Source of the DNA: Capronia americana | Lineage: Eukaryota; Ascomycota; Eurotiomycetes; Chaetothyriales; Herpotrichiellaceae | DNA length: 64,000 bases | Direction of reading: 5' to 3' | NCBI GenBank assembly: GCA_016110215.1 | Contig: JADWQD010000002.1 | Location: forward strand, 992,001-1,056,000 | In this document: positions 1 through 9,862 of the stretch, in pieces | Numbering within the stretch: the stretch's first letter is position 1 | Layout: the number at the start of each line of letters is the position of its first letter | Notes under the pieces: generated by a model | Databases searched by the model: none | What the model saw: the letters and a program-made list of their open reading frames with translations, nothing else | Told to the model about the DNA's origin: nothing | Position numbers and translations under genes: made by a program

Positions 1-102
1 CATGCAGAGAAGAGAATGGTAGTGAAGAAACGGTCTCCCAAGAAGGGCAAGCAACAGCGGACATTAGATTCCATGGTGTCCAGACAGAGAGGGAAGAGGT
101 GA
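1..102 (+). CDS. 3' end of an unidentified gene (C-terminal tail only)
   Basis: The window opens inside a reading frame that runs 33 codons to a TGA at 100-102. The tail is strongly basic and holds QQRTLDSMV, which resembles a PCNA-interacting (PIP) box (Q-x-x-L) but lacks the usual two aromatic residues. Basic tails with a terminal PIP-like motif are common in fungal DNA repair and replication proteins, so such a role is possible. No domain is visible, the product cannot be named, and the frame could be chance. Confidence 0.35.
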   Translation, partial: HAEKRMVVKKRSPKKGKQQRTLDSMVSRQRGKR

Positions 103-1042
103 CAGGCCACGGGTGATTTTTGATGGTGGTAGTCTGGACGCCGGTGGTTAGATTGGTAAACATACAGTCGATTTTCCAGGTCATTCCTCGTGTGTTTCCT
201 GTTGTCAGAAGGTTAGAGAGACGGTGACGGATGCTCATGGCGCCCAGGTCGTCGCTGGATTGCTAATCTGCCACTTGAGTACAGAGTCGTGAGATGTCCC
301 AACTCATGTGGGGTTCTGCACACTGCGACATATGTGACGAGTCACGAGGGAGCCTACCTGAATGAATTGATCTGTTTGCTCAGTGGGATTCCCGCCAAGA
401 CTAATACGGCAGGAGCTTCAGCCTAAAGACCTGTCGATGCGATTGTGGAGAGTCCTTGGGAGGCCTGTATCAACCTGAAGCAAGGCGTCTGCTTTGTACC
501 AGGGTATGCAGGCTATGTCGCAGCAAGAAGGTCACCAGCACGGTAGCATGGCAGGCAGGCAGGTTCAACGACATGCCTGACTAATGGAGCCTCGTCACTC
601 ATACTCGTACCAAGTCTCTGCAGCCACTAGTCGGAGATTGAAGCAGTCAATGATGCCCAAGTCGAGGCTGCTAGCAAGCTTCTCCAAGGGGGAGGTGGAA
701 AAAGGAGCTGCCAGTAAAGGCCCGCAAACTCTTCACTGCTCGTCGACCATTTGGGAGGCCGAGACCGCTCTTGGCCGACCTGGTTGTATCAGCACTGTGT
801 GACCAGCAGGTCGCCAGTATCGTCCGACCTTTGTTACGATTCAGATGCCGTGGTCTCGGGTAATTGGCCAGCGGTGGTGGGGTAGTGCATTACGCGCCCG
901 CCTTGAAGAGGCAGCCTACCATCAGGCTGACAGGGGCTGTGCCATCTGCCATTCGACCACGTTCTCCCATCCAGGTATATATCGTTCATGCTGTCTTTCA
1001 GCTTGTCAATAACCTGCTTCGCTCACCCGGCAGCACTTCAGA
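103..1042. other. Intergenic stretch, no supported gene
   Basis: Short open frames occur on both strands but none has a recognisable domain or convincing splice sites. The right end is presumably the promoter and 5' leader of the CCCH gene starting at 1043. Confidence 0.5.
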
Positions 1043-2554
1043 ATGGACGGTATCGAGGAGAAACTCCAAAAGTTCGCTAAACAGGATGACGAAAAGACCG
1101 AGTTTATCCAGGTAACGTAACCAAGCGATTGTGGAAGCCTGTGGTCGATTGACAACCTGTGAAGGACCTCGTGAAACGGATCAATGGCTTGAGTGACGAA
1201 AACGATAAGCTGAAAAAACAGCTTGGCATGTCTCAATACACCTGCCAGAAGATGGACGACGATCTGAATAGCTTGAAGAAGCAGGGAGTCAGCATGCAGC
1301 GTTTGATGGTGGGCTCACGCGTTTCCCAAGCAGTGGCTCGCAGCTTCTGACCGTCCCCCAAGGGCTCCAATCCATTCGTTCTTGTTTTGATTGACGGGGA
1401 CATCGCAACTGTGAGCTGCATATTCCCTCTAGGGTCGACCGCCGAATGCTAATAGAGCGTTTAGTTCTCCGACGATTATGTGCAACGTGCTTCCTTGGGG
1501 GGTCATGACATCGCTCGTGATCTGAGAAAGGCCGTGTCCGAATATTTCCAGACGAAAGATGGCGCTTTCGTGCCTGACACCAAGATTGTTATTCACGTTT
1601 TCGCCAACATAGCTGGGTTGGCCAGAACGTACTATGATGCCAAATTGCTGCATGATCCCATGATGTTTCGTCAGTTTGTTCAGGGATTCAACAAAGAGCA
1701 CCCTCTATGCCACTTTACCGATGCAGGAGATGATAAGGAAGCGGCGGACAATAAGGTGAAAGGTATTTCAGGCTGCCGACCCTGTGAGAAACAATGCTGA
1801 GCACATGACAGCGGAGATGGCATTGTTCTATGATAATGTGCACTGCAAGCACATCATGTTAGCTGCTTCCGGTGATAACAGCTACGCAGGCTTTCTGCGA
1901 CAGTACAGCCTGACCGATCGAGTCTCTTCCCGGGTCGTGCTGATCGAATCGATCCCTTTCGCCAGTCAACTCGACGAACTCGCAGTCAAGTTCCAGAACA
2001 CACACCTCCAGGGTCTTTTCCGCGACAATAAAATAGAGAGAAAAGCGCTGTCGTTCCACGAAGATAAGACTGTTCCAGCAGGGGACACGCCACCAGCGAC
2101 TTATGCTTTCACCGTGAAGCAGCCAAACGGATCGCTGGAGAAGCAAGCGCTTGTCATACCAAAGTCACCCGTCGCAGACGGCGGACTAGTCAAAGCAGGA
2201 AGGAGGATCTTCCAGAACAGCAAAGGCCAAAGGGTGGACCAGCAGATCAAAGTGGACAGAATTCTCGCCAACAGATTGAAACCACTGAAGCTCTGCAACC
2301 GCCACTTCCTTACCAAATGCCATTATAACCCTTGTACCCACAACCACGAATGCAAGTTGACTTCGGCCGAGATCGATGCTCTCCGCTTCATTGCACGCCT
2401 GAGTCCTTGCCAAACGTTATATTGTGAAGATCCCGACTGTGTTGCCGGGCATCGATGTATGCAGGGAGCAAATTGCGAGAAAGGATCAAAATGTTGGTTT
2501 GGTGACGAGATGCACAAGGTTGACACCAAGATAACCGGTTTCATTACCGTCTGA
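1043..2554 (+). CDS. CCCH zinc-finger protein with NYN-like central domain, paralogue A
   Basis: Proposed exons are 1043-1111, 1165-1308, 1363-1410, 1465-1762 and 1812-2554, giving 433 residues; introns are 49-54 bp. An N-terminal coiled coil (about 1-70) precedes a domain starting with FVLVLIDGD (about 76-84). Conserved acidic motifs further on (FTDAGDDKEAAD) and the order of strands recall NYN/PIN-type nuclease folds. Fungal CCCH proteins of this kind are annotated with a DUF7923-type domain. From about 347 on there is a Cys/His-rich tandem zinc-finger region; the first finger has CX7CX4CX3H spacing. RNA binding is likely from the family. Nuclease activity is inference. The gene is followed 305 bp downstream by a paralogue with the same exon plan. 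Confidence 0.8.
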
Positions 2555-2859
2555 GTATGAACCGAGACATGCGTTGCTTGTATTCTTCAAGGGAGCCGGG
2601 GCTGGAGTCTGCCTCGGGAGGCAGAAATGAGGGCTGTATAATCGTAGAGGTGACATGATCCAAGTGAATGTATCTGAAGGCATGATTTACTAGTCGAACA
2701 TTTCCATCACGAAAGATCTTGCCCACAAACCTGCCAAGAGCCTTGGCAAGTTTGGCGCGATGTCCCAGGCGACAGTGACAACTCCGTAACTTTTTTTACG
2801 CAACATTTCCTCTCCTTCATCCTCAATTTCGACTTTGTCCTGGCGGTTCGTTTCCTACA

Positions 2860-4437
2860 ATGGCGGCTCTAAGAGCGCGTGTGGAAGAGGTTGTTCGAGG
2901 CGATGCAGCAAAGAATGCGCTGCTTGAGGCATGTAGCCCCAAGATGTTGATCTATTGCCACTAACTCTTTTCAGGAGATGCTGGGGAACGTCGAACAGCT
3001 CATGCAGCAACGGGATGCCGCAAAAAATGAACTTGAAATGGCTCGGGATACTGCAAGGACTTACTACCAGAAGATGGTGCAGGCGGAGGCCGAGACATCG
3101 CGGATAAAAACTTCTATGGTGGCGTTTCGGTTTCACTCAACTTCAGTTCACGTGGCTGACGACTCGCAGGAGGACTGTGACAGATTTGTTCTCGTGTTGA
3201 TAGATGGTGACAGCATGCCGGTAAGGTTGACTTGAGGCCAAATCTTCCCGAGAGCAGATCGACCAGGAACGATCTTGATGACTGACACGTCCAGTTTGTC
3301 GATGCTTTCGTGTCGAAAGGCATGCAAGGCGGTGAGGATGCAGCCAAGCATCTTCGCTCAGCCATCTTGGATTATCTGAAGAAAACTCCCAAATACCACG
3401 CAGATGACCGGATCGTTATTCGTGTTTATGCCAACTGTCGCGGTCTGGCTAAAACGTACAGGGCAGCGAAGGTCATTCCCGACGAAAGCGTTTTCGAGTA
3501 CTTCATGGTTGGTTTCAACAACAGCCATCCGCTCTCTGATTTTATCGATGCAGGGGGTCGCAAAGAAGCTGCAGACTCTAAATTGAAAGGTGCGTCGCCC
3601 CTATGCCAATGTCATAGAGTGATTTGACTTCTTGAAGCCAACTTCGAGCTTTTCTACCGAAACTTCCACTGCCAGCACGTTGTCTTTGGTGGATCTGCAG
3701 ACAGCAGTTATGCCGGCTTTCTGAGTCCGTTCGCCTCCCCCACTACGGTCAATGATCGCATCACGCTACTCGAGGGCCCGGCCTTCCCGAGCGACCTCAA
3801 GAAGGTTGCGCAGGGATTTCGACAGACATCCTTTCCGGATATCTTCAGAACACTCAAGCTACAAGTAATCCCGAATGGTACGGTTGCTGTCACGGCTGGG
3901 ATCAAAAGACCTGCGGCCGAGCCTCTGGCTGCTGCTCGGGAACGACAGCCAGCCCCTCTGCCCACTTCAATTTCTACGGTTGCAAAGGCACAGCCGCTTC
4001 CCACTGCACAACAGCTTCCACTGCCACCAATACTGTCGCCGACCATTTTCCAGAATCAGTATGGGCAGCGGCTTGACCCGCCGTTGAACTTCGATCGGAA
4101 ATATCTGCAGCATCTGTACGACTACAATTCAAAGCTCTGCAACAATTTCTACCTCAAAGGTCACTGCAACTATGGCGCCAGTTGCGAGTGGGATCATTCG
4201 CAGGTGCTTAATCAACTTCAACTGGACACGCTTCGACATAAAGCCAGAACTTCCGCCTGTCGCAACGCCTTCTGCATGGATCCACAATGCCCGCTTGGTC
4301 ATATGTGTCCTCGTAACGGAACATGCAACATTTCGCAGTGCAAATTCCTGCCAGAGATGCACCACATCGATACCAGTCAAGTCTATGAGGTCAACACGGC
4401 CACTGGAGAAAGAAAGAGTGTGTCGGTGCCTCCTTAG
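2860..4437 (+). CDS. CCCH zinc-finger protein with NYN-like central domain, paralogue B
   Basis: Proposed exons are 2860-2928, 2975-3118, 3170-3220, 3295-3589 and 3638-4437, giving 452 residues. Exons 1 and 2 are exactly as long as in paralogue A (69 and 144 nt), and all four introns lie at the same places and phases, so the two genes arose by tandem duplication. The first intron appears to use a GC donor (2929) with a normal branch site and CAG acceptor. Domains: coiled coil about 1-71, FVLVLIDGD with a NYN/PIN-like fold about 76-240, a Pro/Ala/Gln-rich linker, then zinc fingers from about 353, the first a canonical CX8CX5CX3H. Sequence has diverged strongly from A, so function may have split. 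RNA binding is likely. Confidence 0.82.
2929..2974 (+). other. Predicted GC-AG intron in CCCH paralogue B
   Basis: The only splice model that keeps the frame and matches exon 1 of paralogue A (23 codons, phase 0) uses GAG|GCATGT as donor, CTAAC as branch point and TTTTCAG as acceptor. The nearest GT (2933) would shift the frame. Confidence 0.7.
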
Positions 4438-5094
4438 GAAGAACCGCAACGACAATCCTGTAACTGGATCGACTTCAGTGAAAGAAAGGCCGACAACTTG
4501 CTCTCAGGAAGTCCATTTGAACCGACAAGAAGACAAAGCTTCGACTTTCCGACGAGTCGCCGGTCTTCTCGAAGCTGCTGATCTGCGACCCATAGATCAT
4601 GGCGATTTGAGAGGACCGTGGTGTTGACACCCAATGAGCGGAGAAGCTGGACGGGGGCCTCGATTTCGAATTGCCTCCATCAGCCCTTTCCGACCACAAC
4701 CCGTCGGATATTGATTTCTCGTTGTGAGATAAGATACCCCTTCTGCATTGCTGCCCCCTTTTAGCCTGCTGACTTGGCCTGTACTTGCTCTGAAAAGCGA
4801 ACTACCCTTGTGCAACATCGGCTCCTGGCTTTCCGGCAGGGCGTCACTCAGAGCTTGATCTGAGCATCCCGGAGGCATTGGCGCAGTGAACAAGACAGGT
4901 CGAGAAAGCCCTGCCACGCGTATTATAGCAATAAACCATGTTTTTTTGACAAGAATCATTCCTTCCACAGGTTTAACCTGGTGTTTTCTCCCTTAATTCT
5001 CGTGCCACAGTGTCGTTCTTGCAACTTCGTCCATGAGAGGATATAGCAGTTGCATGAGGAATGCATCGTGATTGTCGGATGGGTCGGTGCCAGA
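4438..5094. other. Intergenic, convergent 3' ends
   Basis: About 650 bp between the ends of the CCCH gene and of SPC19. No gene or RNA is seen. Both 3' untranslated regions should lie here. Confidence 0.5.
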
Positions 5095-5619
5095 TCACTC
5101 CCTCACAAAAGCCATGCTCTTCCTCAGTTCTCGCTCTCTTTGCTTACTCTGCAATTCTAACCTCTCAATGGCGTATTGTAGCCTCTCTTTCTTCTGCTGT
5201 AGGCGTTTCATCTCCAGCATTCTAGCGTCACTTAGAGGTGCTGCAGATTGCGCTGAATTGCCAGGTCGTAAAGGTGCCGTGCTAGTTCCGAAGCTGGACG
5301 TCCTCCGTCTGTTGTTGTTCAATCTGCCCTCCAGCAATTCTGACCGGGCCTTCAAATTCTCTTCTTTCCGGCCAAGTTGGTTGATGTAGTTCTCCGCAGT
5401 TGAGAGGAGCTGGTTGATAGCCGGGACAATTTCGTCAACCAGCGATTGCTGTGCTTCACGAAGTGTAGGTTCGGGAAGAAGTTCAAAGTGCTGTTGTGTT
5501 TGCAGAACCTTGCATAGTCTAGGGAAGTCGGATACACCTTCGTCGAGTACGGAGATGCTGGATTCAAGGAGGGAGAGAGACGAGCGCAGGGAGGAGACTG
5601 CCGGGCCAAGGGTCGCCAT
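5095..5619 (-). CDS. SPC19: DASH complex subunit SPC19
   Basis: An uninterrupted 174-residue frame matches the Spc19 family. It has an N-terminal SSLSLLESSISVLDEGVSDF segment, then PRLCKVLQ and LLPEPTL, a long helical region, and a C-terminal coiled coil (about 135-174). Spc19 is one of the ten subunits of the DASH/Dam1 ring, which couples kinetochores to spindle microtubules in fungi. The length is in the usual range. The ATG at 5619 faces the ATP18 start 248 bp away, so the two small genes share one promoter region. Confidence 0.93.
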   Translation of the reverse strand: MATLGPAVSSLRSSLSLLESSISVLDEGVSDFPRLCKVLQTQQHFELLPEPTLREAQQSLVDEIVPAINQLLSTAENYINQLGRKEENLKARSELLEGRLNNNRRRTSSFGTSTAPLRPGNSAQSAAPLSDARMLEMKRLQQKKERLQYAIERLELQSKQRERELRKSMAFVRE

Positions 5620-5867
5620 TACAGGTTATTGCAGAGTCATCTGATTACGCACTCACTCTTCCGTATATATCGAATCAACAATCATCACAATCAATGCGCG
5701 TCCGTCACGCATAAAGCAAAGTACTCAAACCTGCCAAGATAAATCCAAATTGGGCTTAGTCCGGTTCGACCGGAGCTCGTAGAAACCTGAGTTCTCCGAT
5801 AGCTCATTGACGACAACTGCACCTTCACGCAAACCACCCTTCTCCTACAACCAGCTTATCCGTCAAG
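5620..5867. promoter_or_regulatory. Shared bidirectional promoter of SPC19 and ATP18
   Basis: Only 248 bp separate the two divergent start codons. No motif was recognised with confidence. Confidence 0.6.
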
Positions 5868-6194
5868 ATGCCTGGCTTCATTCCCAAAAAGTTCCCCGGC
5901 AAACTCGGTACGTATCGCAGAGCTGGACATATCGGTCGGCACCACATTGACACGTGCGACAGCCGAGCCTATGCTCCCTTTCTACATTGCCGGTCTCATC
6001 GTCTTCTACGGAGTCAATAAGGGCGCCAATGCTATGATGGACTGTGAGTCACAAGCCTTACCATATCTATGACATCCGAAGGTTGGTTGGTGAACGCGCA
6101 TTGGCTGACGACCTGGCCATGAACAGCGGACGAATACAAGAACGATCCCCGGAATCCCCGTGCGAAGAACCCTGATGCGCCAGGCGGTCATTGA
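5868..6194 (+). CDS. ATP18: Mitochondrial ATP synthase subunit j (i)
   Basis: A three-exon gene of 62 residues: 5868-5907, 5963-6043 and 6127-6194, with introns of 55 and 83 bp. The protein begins MPGFIPKKFPGKL, has one membrane helix (LPFYIAGLIVFYGVN), and ends with the family's DEYKNDPRNP segment. This is the pattern of the small membrane subunit i/j of F1Fo-ATP synthase, which sits in the inner membrane at the dimer interface in yeast. The exons are so short that simple open-frame searches miss the gene. Phase and motif continuity across both introns make the model firm. Confidence 0.92.
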
Positions 6195-6852
6195 GAGTCC
6201 TTTGCGAGTGCCAGTTGATGAGAAAATTCGCGGGAAGGCTCCACGCCCGCGTATCGGTCATGGAGGAGCTTCGAATGAGCCCGACTGTACATACTACAAT
6301 GGCGAGCATAGACGAGGTGGAAAAATGAGACAAGAATAACATCCATTGAGCTCGCTATGGTCCTGCAACACCGGCGAACCCTCATCTGAGTTCAACGTCA
6401 CTTTGTTCAGCAGATACTAATGCCGAGGGATTCGTTTCTATTCGTCGTGCAGCTCTTTGCCGGCGAAATCACACCACACGTGTGCTTCTCTTTCTTCCAC
6501 GGAACATACTCGGTCGCTGGTATGACGAAGTGCGGGTTGCAGATACAGCATACGGAGTACTGACTCTGGAGTAGAGGGTACCGATCGACAATACTGGGGG
6601 ATCCTACTGAGGCTCTCGAGGTTCGACAACGGATGATTGAGAGCGTCAATAGTTTCGCGTCAAACTATCCTGAGACTTTCATTGATCAGTGAGAGCATGG
6701 TAAGCAAATTGTATTATCCCAAATGACATTATATCAGAGATCCAGATCACCAACCACGACTACCGCCTCCTGAATCACAGTATAACACTTTCCCCAACGC
6801 CAGCCCGGAAGCCAACCTCTGAACTGAATGAATATGCCACCAAGTCTGTCCC
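6195..6852. other. Intergenic, convergent 3' ends
   Basis: About 660 bp between ATP18 and the short-chain dehydrogenase. No coding or RNA signal was recognised. Confidence 0.5.
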
Positions 6853-7824
6853 CTAGTTCATCTCCAACAAGCCCTTCTCCTGCATCTCTCGCTCAGTCCA
6901 GTCCCAAAGTCTGTTGGCCAAGTCCGAATCCTGTGCCTGTTTACTCGGCGACTTTCTTTCTCCGACAGGCACGAAATAACAGCCCGACATCTCTGCCGTC
7001 ATCTCCTTTCCCGCGACTGCCCACAAAGAATTGAAGCTCCCTTGCTCTGGCGCGATGTACGCGCCCATACATCTCAGAATCGGCACCAAGGTCGACCCAC
7101 CCCAGGATCTCTTGTTCAATTGCGTGTCAATATTGCCTGGATGCAAAGAGATGGCCCAAATGTGCGGGTTCCCTTCTGTGGCCGGTGACGAGTTGTATCG
7201 TGTATGCAGAGCTTTCGCGTGCAGAATGTTGGCCAATTTGCTCTGCGCGTAGCGGCGGAAGGTAAAGTTGTTTTTCAGGCTCGTGTCGTCCAGATTGATG
7301 CCTTCTTTCAGCGTCGCCGCGTGGCCCATGGAGCTGACGTTGACGATGCGCACAGTTCCCTCAGAACACGTGCGAGCGGTCGACGCCAACAGTGGCAGCA
7401 GATGGTACGTGAGTAGCCAGTGAGCGAGGTAATTGGTTTGCCACTGTGCCTCATAGCCATCCTCGCTGAATTGGAACGGCGTGGCCATGATGCCCGCGGA
7501 GTTGACAATGCCGTGTAAGCTGGTGCATTCCGAGCGGATGCGCTGAGCTGCTGCCACGACCGACTTCAAGGACATGTGGTCCATCAGAACCAAGTGGATG
7601 TTGGGTTCGAGCTCTGGTTTGGTCTGTTTGATTGAGGCCGTGATCGATGAGACCGCCGAGGTGCCCTTTTCTGACGAGCGGGATGTCAGGTACACGGTCG
7701 CGCCATGCAATGCCAGATGATAGACTGTCCACCAGCCTATACCCGTGTTGCCTCCGGTCACTACGTAGGTGCGTCCCTTAAGCGAAGGCAGGGATTCTGG
7801 TGACCAGTTCAAATGGGGAGACAT
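6853..7824 (-). CDS. Short-chain dehydrogenase/reductase, retinol dehydrogenase/WWOX-like
   Basis: An intronless 323-residue classical SDR. It shows the Rossmann signature TGGNTGIG (about 23-30), a variant NSAG motif (usually NNAG), the catalytic serine in NVSSMG, and the YxxxK pair in YAQSKLAN. The long C-terminal part and the LHPGNIDTQL segment are typical of the RDH11-14/WWOX-like branch, which reduces carbonyl groups with NAD(P)H. The substrate cannot be told from sequence. It is divergent from the bZIP gene at 8554, so the two could be co-regulated; that is inference. Confidence 0.88.
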   Translation of the reverse strand: MSPHLNWSPESLPSLKGRTYVVTGGNTGIGWWTVYHLALHGATVYLTSRSSEKGTSAVSSITASIKQTKPELEPNIHLVLMDHMSLKSVVAAAQRIRSECTSLHGIVNSAGIMATPFQFSEDGYEAQWQTNYLAHWLLTYHLLPLLASTARTCSEGTVRIVNVSSMGHAATLKEGINLDDTSLKNNFTFRRYAQSKLANILHAKALHTRYNSSPATEGNPHIWAISLHPGNIDTQLNKRSWGGSTLVPILRCMGAYIAPEQGSFNSLWAVAGKEMTAEMSGCYFVPVGERKSPSKQAQDSDLANRLWDWTEREMQEKGLLEMN

Positions 7825-8553
7825 CGGTGGGACTTGAAGGTATTATGGAATGGGCTTTGTGCGACGGTTTGCGAGAGAAGTCTGTGAACGCTAAGATTGG
7901 TGTCGTGAACATGTTGGCTTTCCCAGGACATCGTGGCCTTCTTATATCACCTTCAAGTCTTGTTGGGTTGTTGCTAGACAGAGATGCCGTTGAGGCGTGG
8001 TGCTTGGGAACGGTAGCAGGGACTGGTACTATGCAGGTAGATGACATGGTGACAAGGGATGGTCCCTCGTACAGCCTTGTTATTGCATCACCTGCTGGGC
8101 TGGTGTGATGGATGGAGAGCTGACATGACCCTTATTAAGCCCTTCCTGGTTTCCAGGCCCATCATCGAAGAAATGGAGAGGCTCATAATCTGCGATCGCA
8201 GTCGAGTCCCGGCTCAGAATACACATTCTCCTGAGTTACTTCAACGGAGTATGTGCGGACACTGCAAGAACCCGACCACTATGTACCTCGTATTTGTACA
8301 AAACTCGGGTCTAGTGTGAACGCCTGAAGACCCGCCTGTCAGCGACTTGCATATCTCCGTTACTCCAGCCAATCACTTATTACACGCACGACTCGATGCT
8401 GTGTCAACCGCAGTCGAGAGACTTGGCGCTTTGACTCGGTGTAAGCAGGTTGCAGACCATAAATTGCGATGACTTTGGCTTTCCACACATCAGGCGTGCT
8501 TCTTCCGTGTTCAGCAAACGCAGAGGCAAGATAGTAGAATCAACCATCAAACC
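7825..8553. other. Divergent intergenic region between SDR and bZIP genes
   Basis: About 730 bp separate the two start codons, and it should hold both promoters. Short frames here have no recognisable product. Confidence 0.5.
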
Positions 8554-9615
8554 ATGCCACTCATTCCTGGCCTCCGTGCCGAGCTGAAACTCCACGAGGA
8601 TGTTCAGTCGTTAGATGACGAGTGGTCGGGCATAACAGATCCAGTGATCCGTCGAAAGCTGCAGAATCGGTTGAACCAACGAGCTGCAAGTGCGTCGTTC
8701 TCTCCACCCGAAACCATGGTAGGCAACCCGCTGACACGTCGAATAGGACGCCGCAAGGCTGAGCAGAAAGCCGGAGCTGGGCCCTCGACGAAACCTAGCT
8801 CGTCCAGGGCTGCAGCACTCAAAGATGTTCCCCTGCATGAACGGATAGATCTCAGGGACGTGGTGCAGCTGCGGACGAAGCAAGTCAGCAGTAGCGAATG
8901 GCAGGCTGCCGCGGAGACGTTCAACAGAGTCACCCAGTCGCCATTCGTGTCCCTCCGAAGCAAAAGCTCGTGCCAGCGGTGGTATGAGGTGCTACTGGAG
9001 GGTCGTGTGACCAGCATCAAGGCCCTGGCGGGGAAGGCGGCGCAGGACCCAGATAATGCCAACTTGTATAAGCTGCCTGCCGACCACCTGATCTCGCTGG
9101 TCTATTATAACGTCTACCGCGCCCTGATTTCAAACGTGCACCTCCTTGGCCTGGATCTGAACTTGATGTACAGCGACGATTATCCCTCCCCGTTCCTGCC
9201 GCTCTCACCGACCGCGACTTCCAAAATCCGTCATCTACCTCCCACGCTCGAGCCGACGAAACTGCAAAAGACCATGGCACACCATCCGATGTGGGATGTC
9301 TTTCCCGACTCCGAGATCCGGGACAATATCCTCCGGTACGGAGAAGACAAGATTGACGACCTGCAGTTATGTCTTGACATGGTCGGTGATGGCAATTACA
9401 CCGGTCTGGGCGATCTCGACACTCAGCAGACGAACGGGTTGATCGTGTGGGGCGAACCATGGGACCCCCAGGGGTGGGAGGTGACACAGTGCTTTGCGCG
9501 CAAGTGGCCGGTTCTAATACGAGGAGCTATCAATATACAGAACTCCACGAACAGATGGAGAATGCAACGCGGGGAAGAACCGTTGGATTTCGACAGGATA
9601 CTGGAGATCCAATGA
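8554..9615 (+). CDS. bZIP-type regulator with C-terminal DUF3425 domain
   Basis: Proposed exons are 8554-8689 and 8747-9615, giving 334 residues. Splicing joins NRLNQRAA to RRRKAEQK and so builds a proper bZIP basic region (about residues 33-52), preceded by the usual W-x-G-x-x-D-P segment. No clear leucine zipper follows. The second half matches DUF3425: HPMWDVFPDSEIRDN, then LIVWGEPWDP, a KWPVLIRG segment and a terminal TNRWR..RGEEPL. This is a common architecture of fungal stress and secondary-metabolism regulators. The 57-nt intron (GTGCGT donor, GCTGAC branch, AATAG acceptor) has no stop and a length divisible by three, so unspliced mRNA would encode a 353-residue form with a broken basic region. 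Confidence 0.87.
   Translation: MPLIPGLRAELKLHEDVQSLDDEWSGITDPVIRRKLQNRLNQRAASASFSPPETMVGNPLTRRIGRRKAEQKAGAGPSTKPSSSRAAALKDVPLHERIDLRDVVQLRTKQVSSSEWQAAAETFNRVTQSPFVSLRSKSSCQRWYEVLLEGRVTSIKALAGKAAQDPDNANLYKLPADHLISLVYYNVYRALISNVHLLGLDLNLMYSDDYPSPFLPLSPTATSKIRHLPPTLEPTKLQKTMAHHPMWDVFPDSEIRDNILRYGEDKIDDLQLCLDMVGDGNYTGLGDLDTQQTNGLIVWGEPWDPQGWEVTQCFARKWPVLIRGAINIQNSTNRWRMQRGEEPLDFDRILEIQ
8690..8746 (+). other. In-frame 57-nt intron inside the bZIP basic region
   Basis: Canonical donor, branch and acceptor; 19 codons, no stop. Removing it restores the family consensus across the junction, whereas retention inserts 19 residues between the conserved NQRAA and RRK. Confidence 0.8.
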
Positions 9616-9862
9616 AGTATGTGATATCAACCGCCACTGCCCCTTTCGTGGAGAGGTATTCACGTATTGGCCACGAGGATCTCTCTGATTTACCGATGGC
9701 CTTCATCTTCAGCAAGACGTCGCCGAAGACCCTGCGAAGTTACAATTGGTCCCATCGTACAAAGCCGAGCCCGATACAGTGAGTGATCCGCCGTCACTAA
9801 TGTCTGTGTAAATGCAACTGAAAAGGGTCAGAATCGCATACACACACTGTGGAAATGGACTC

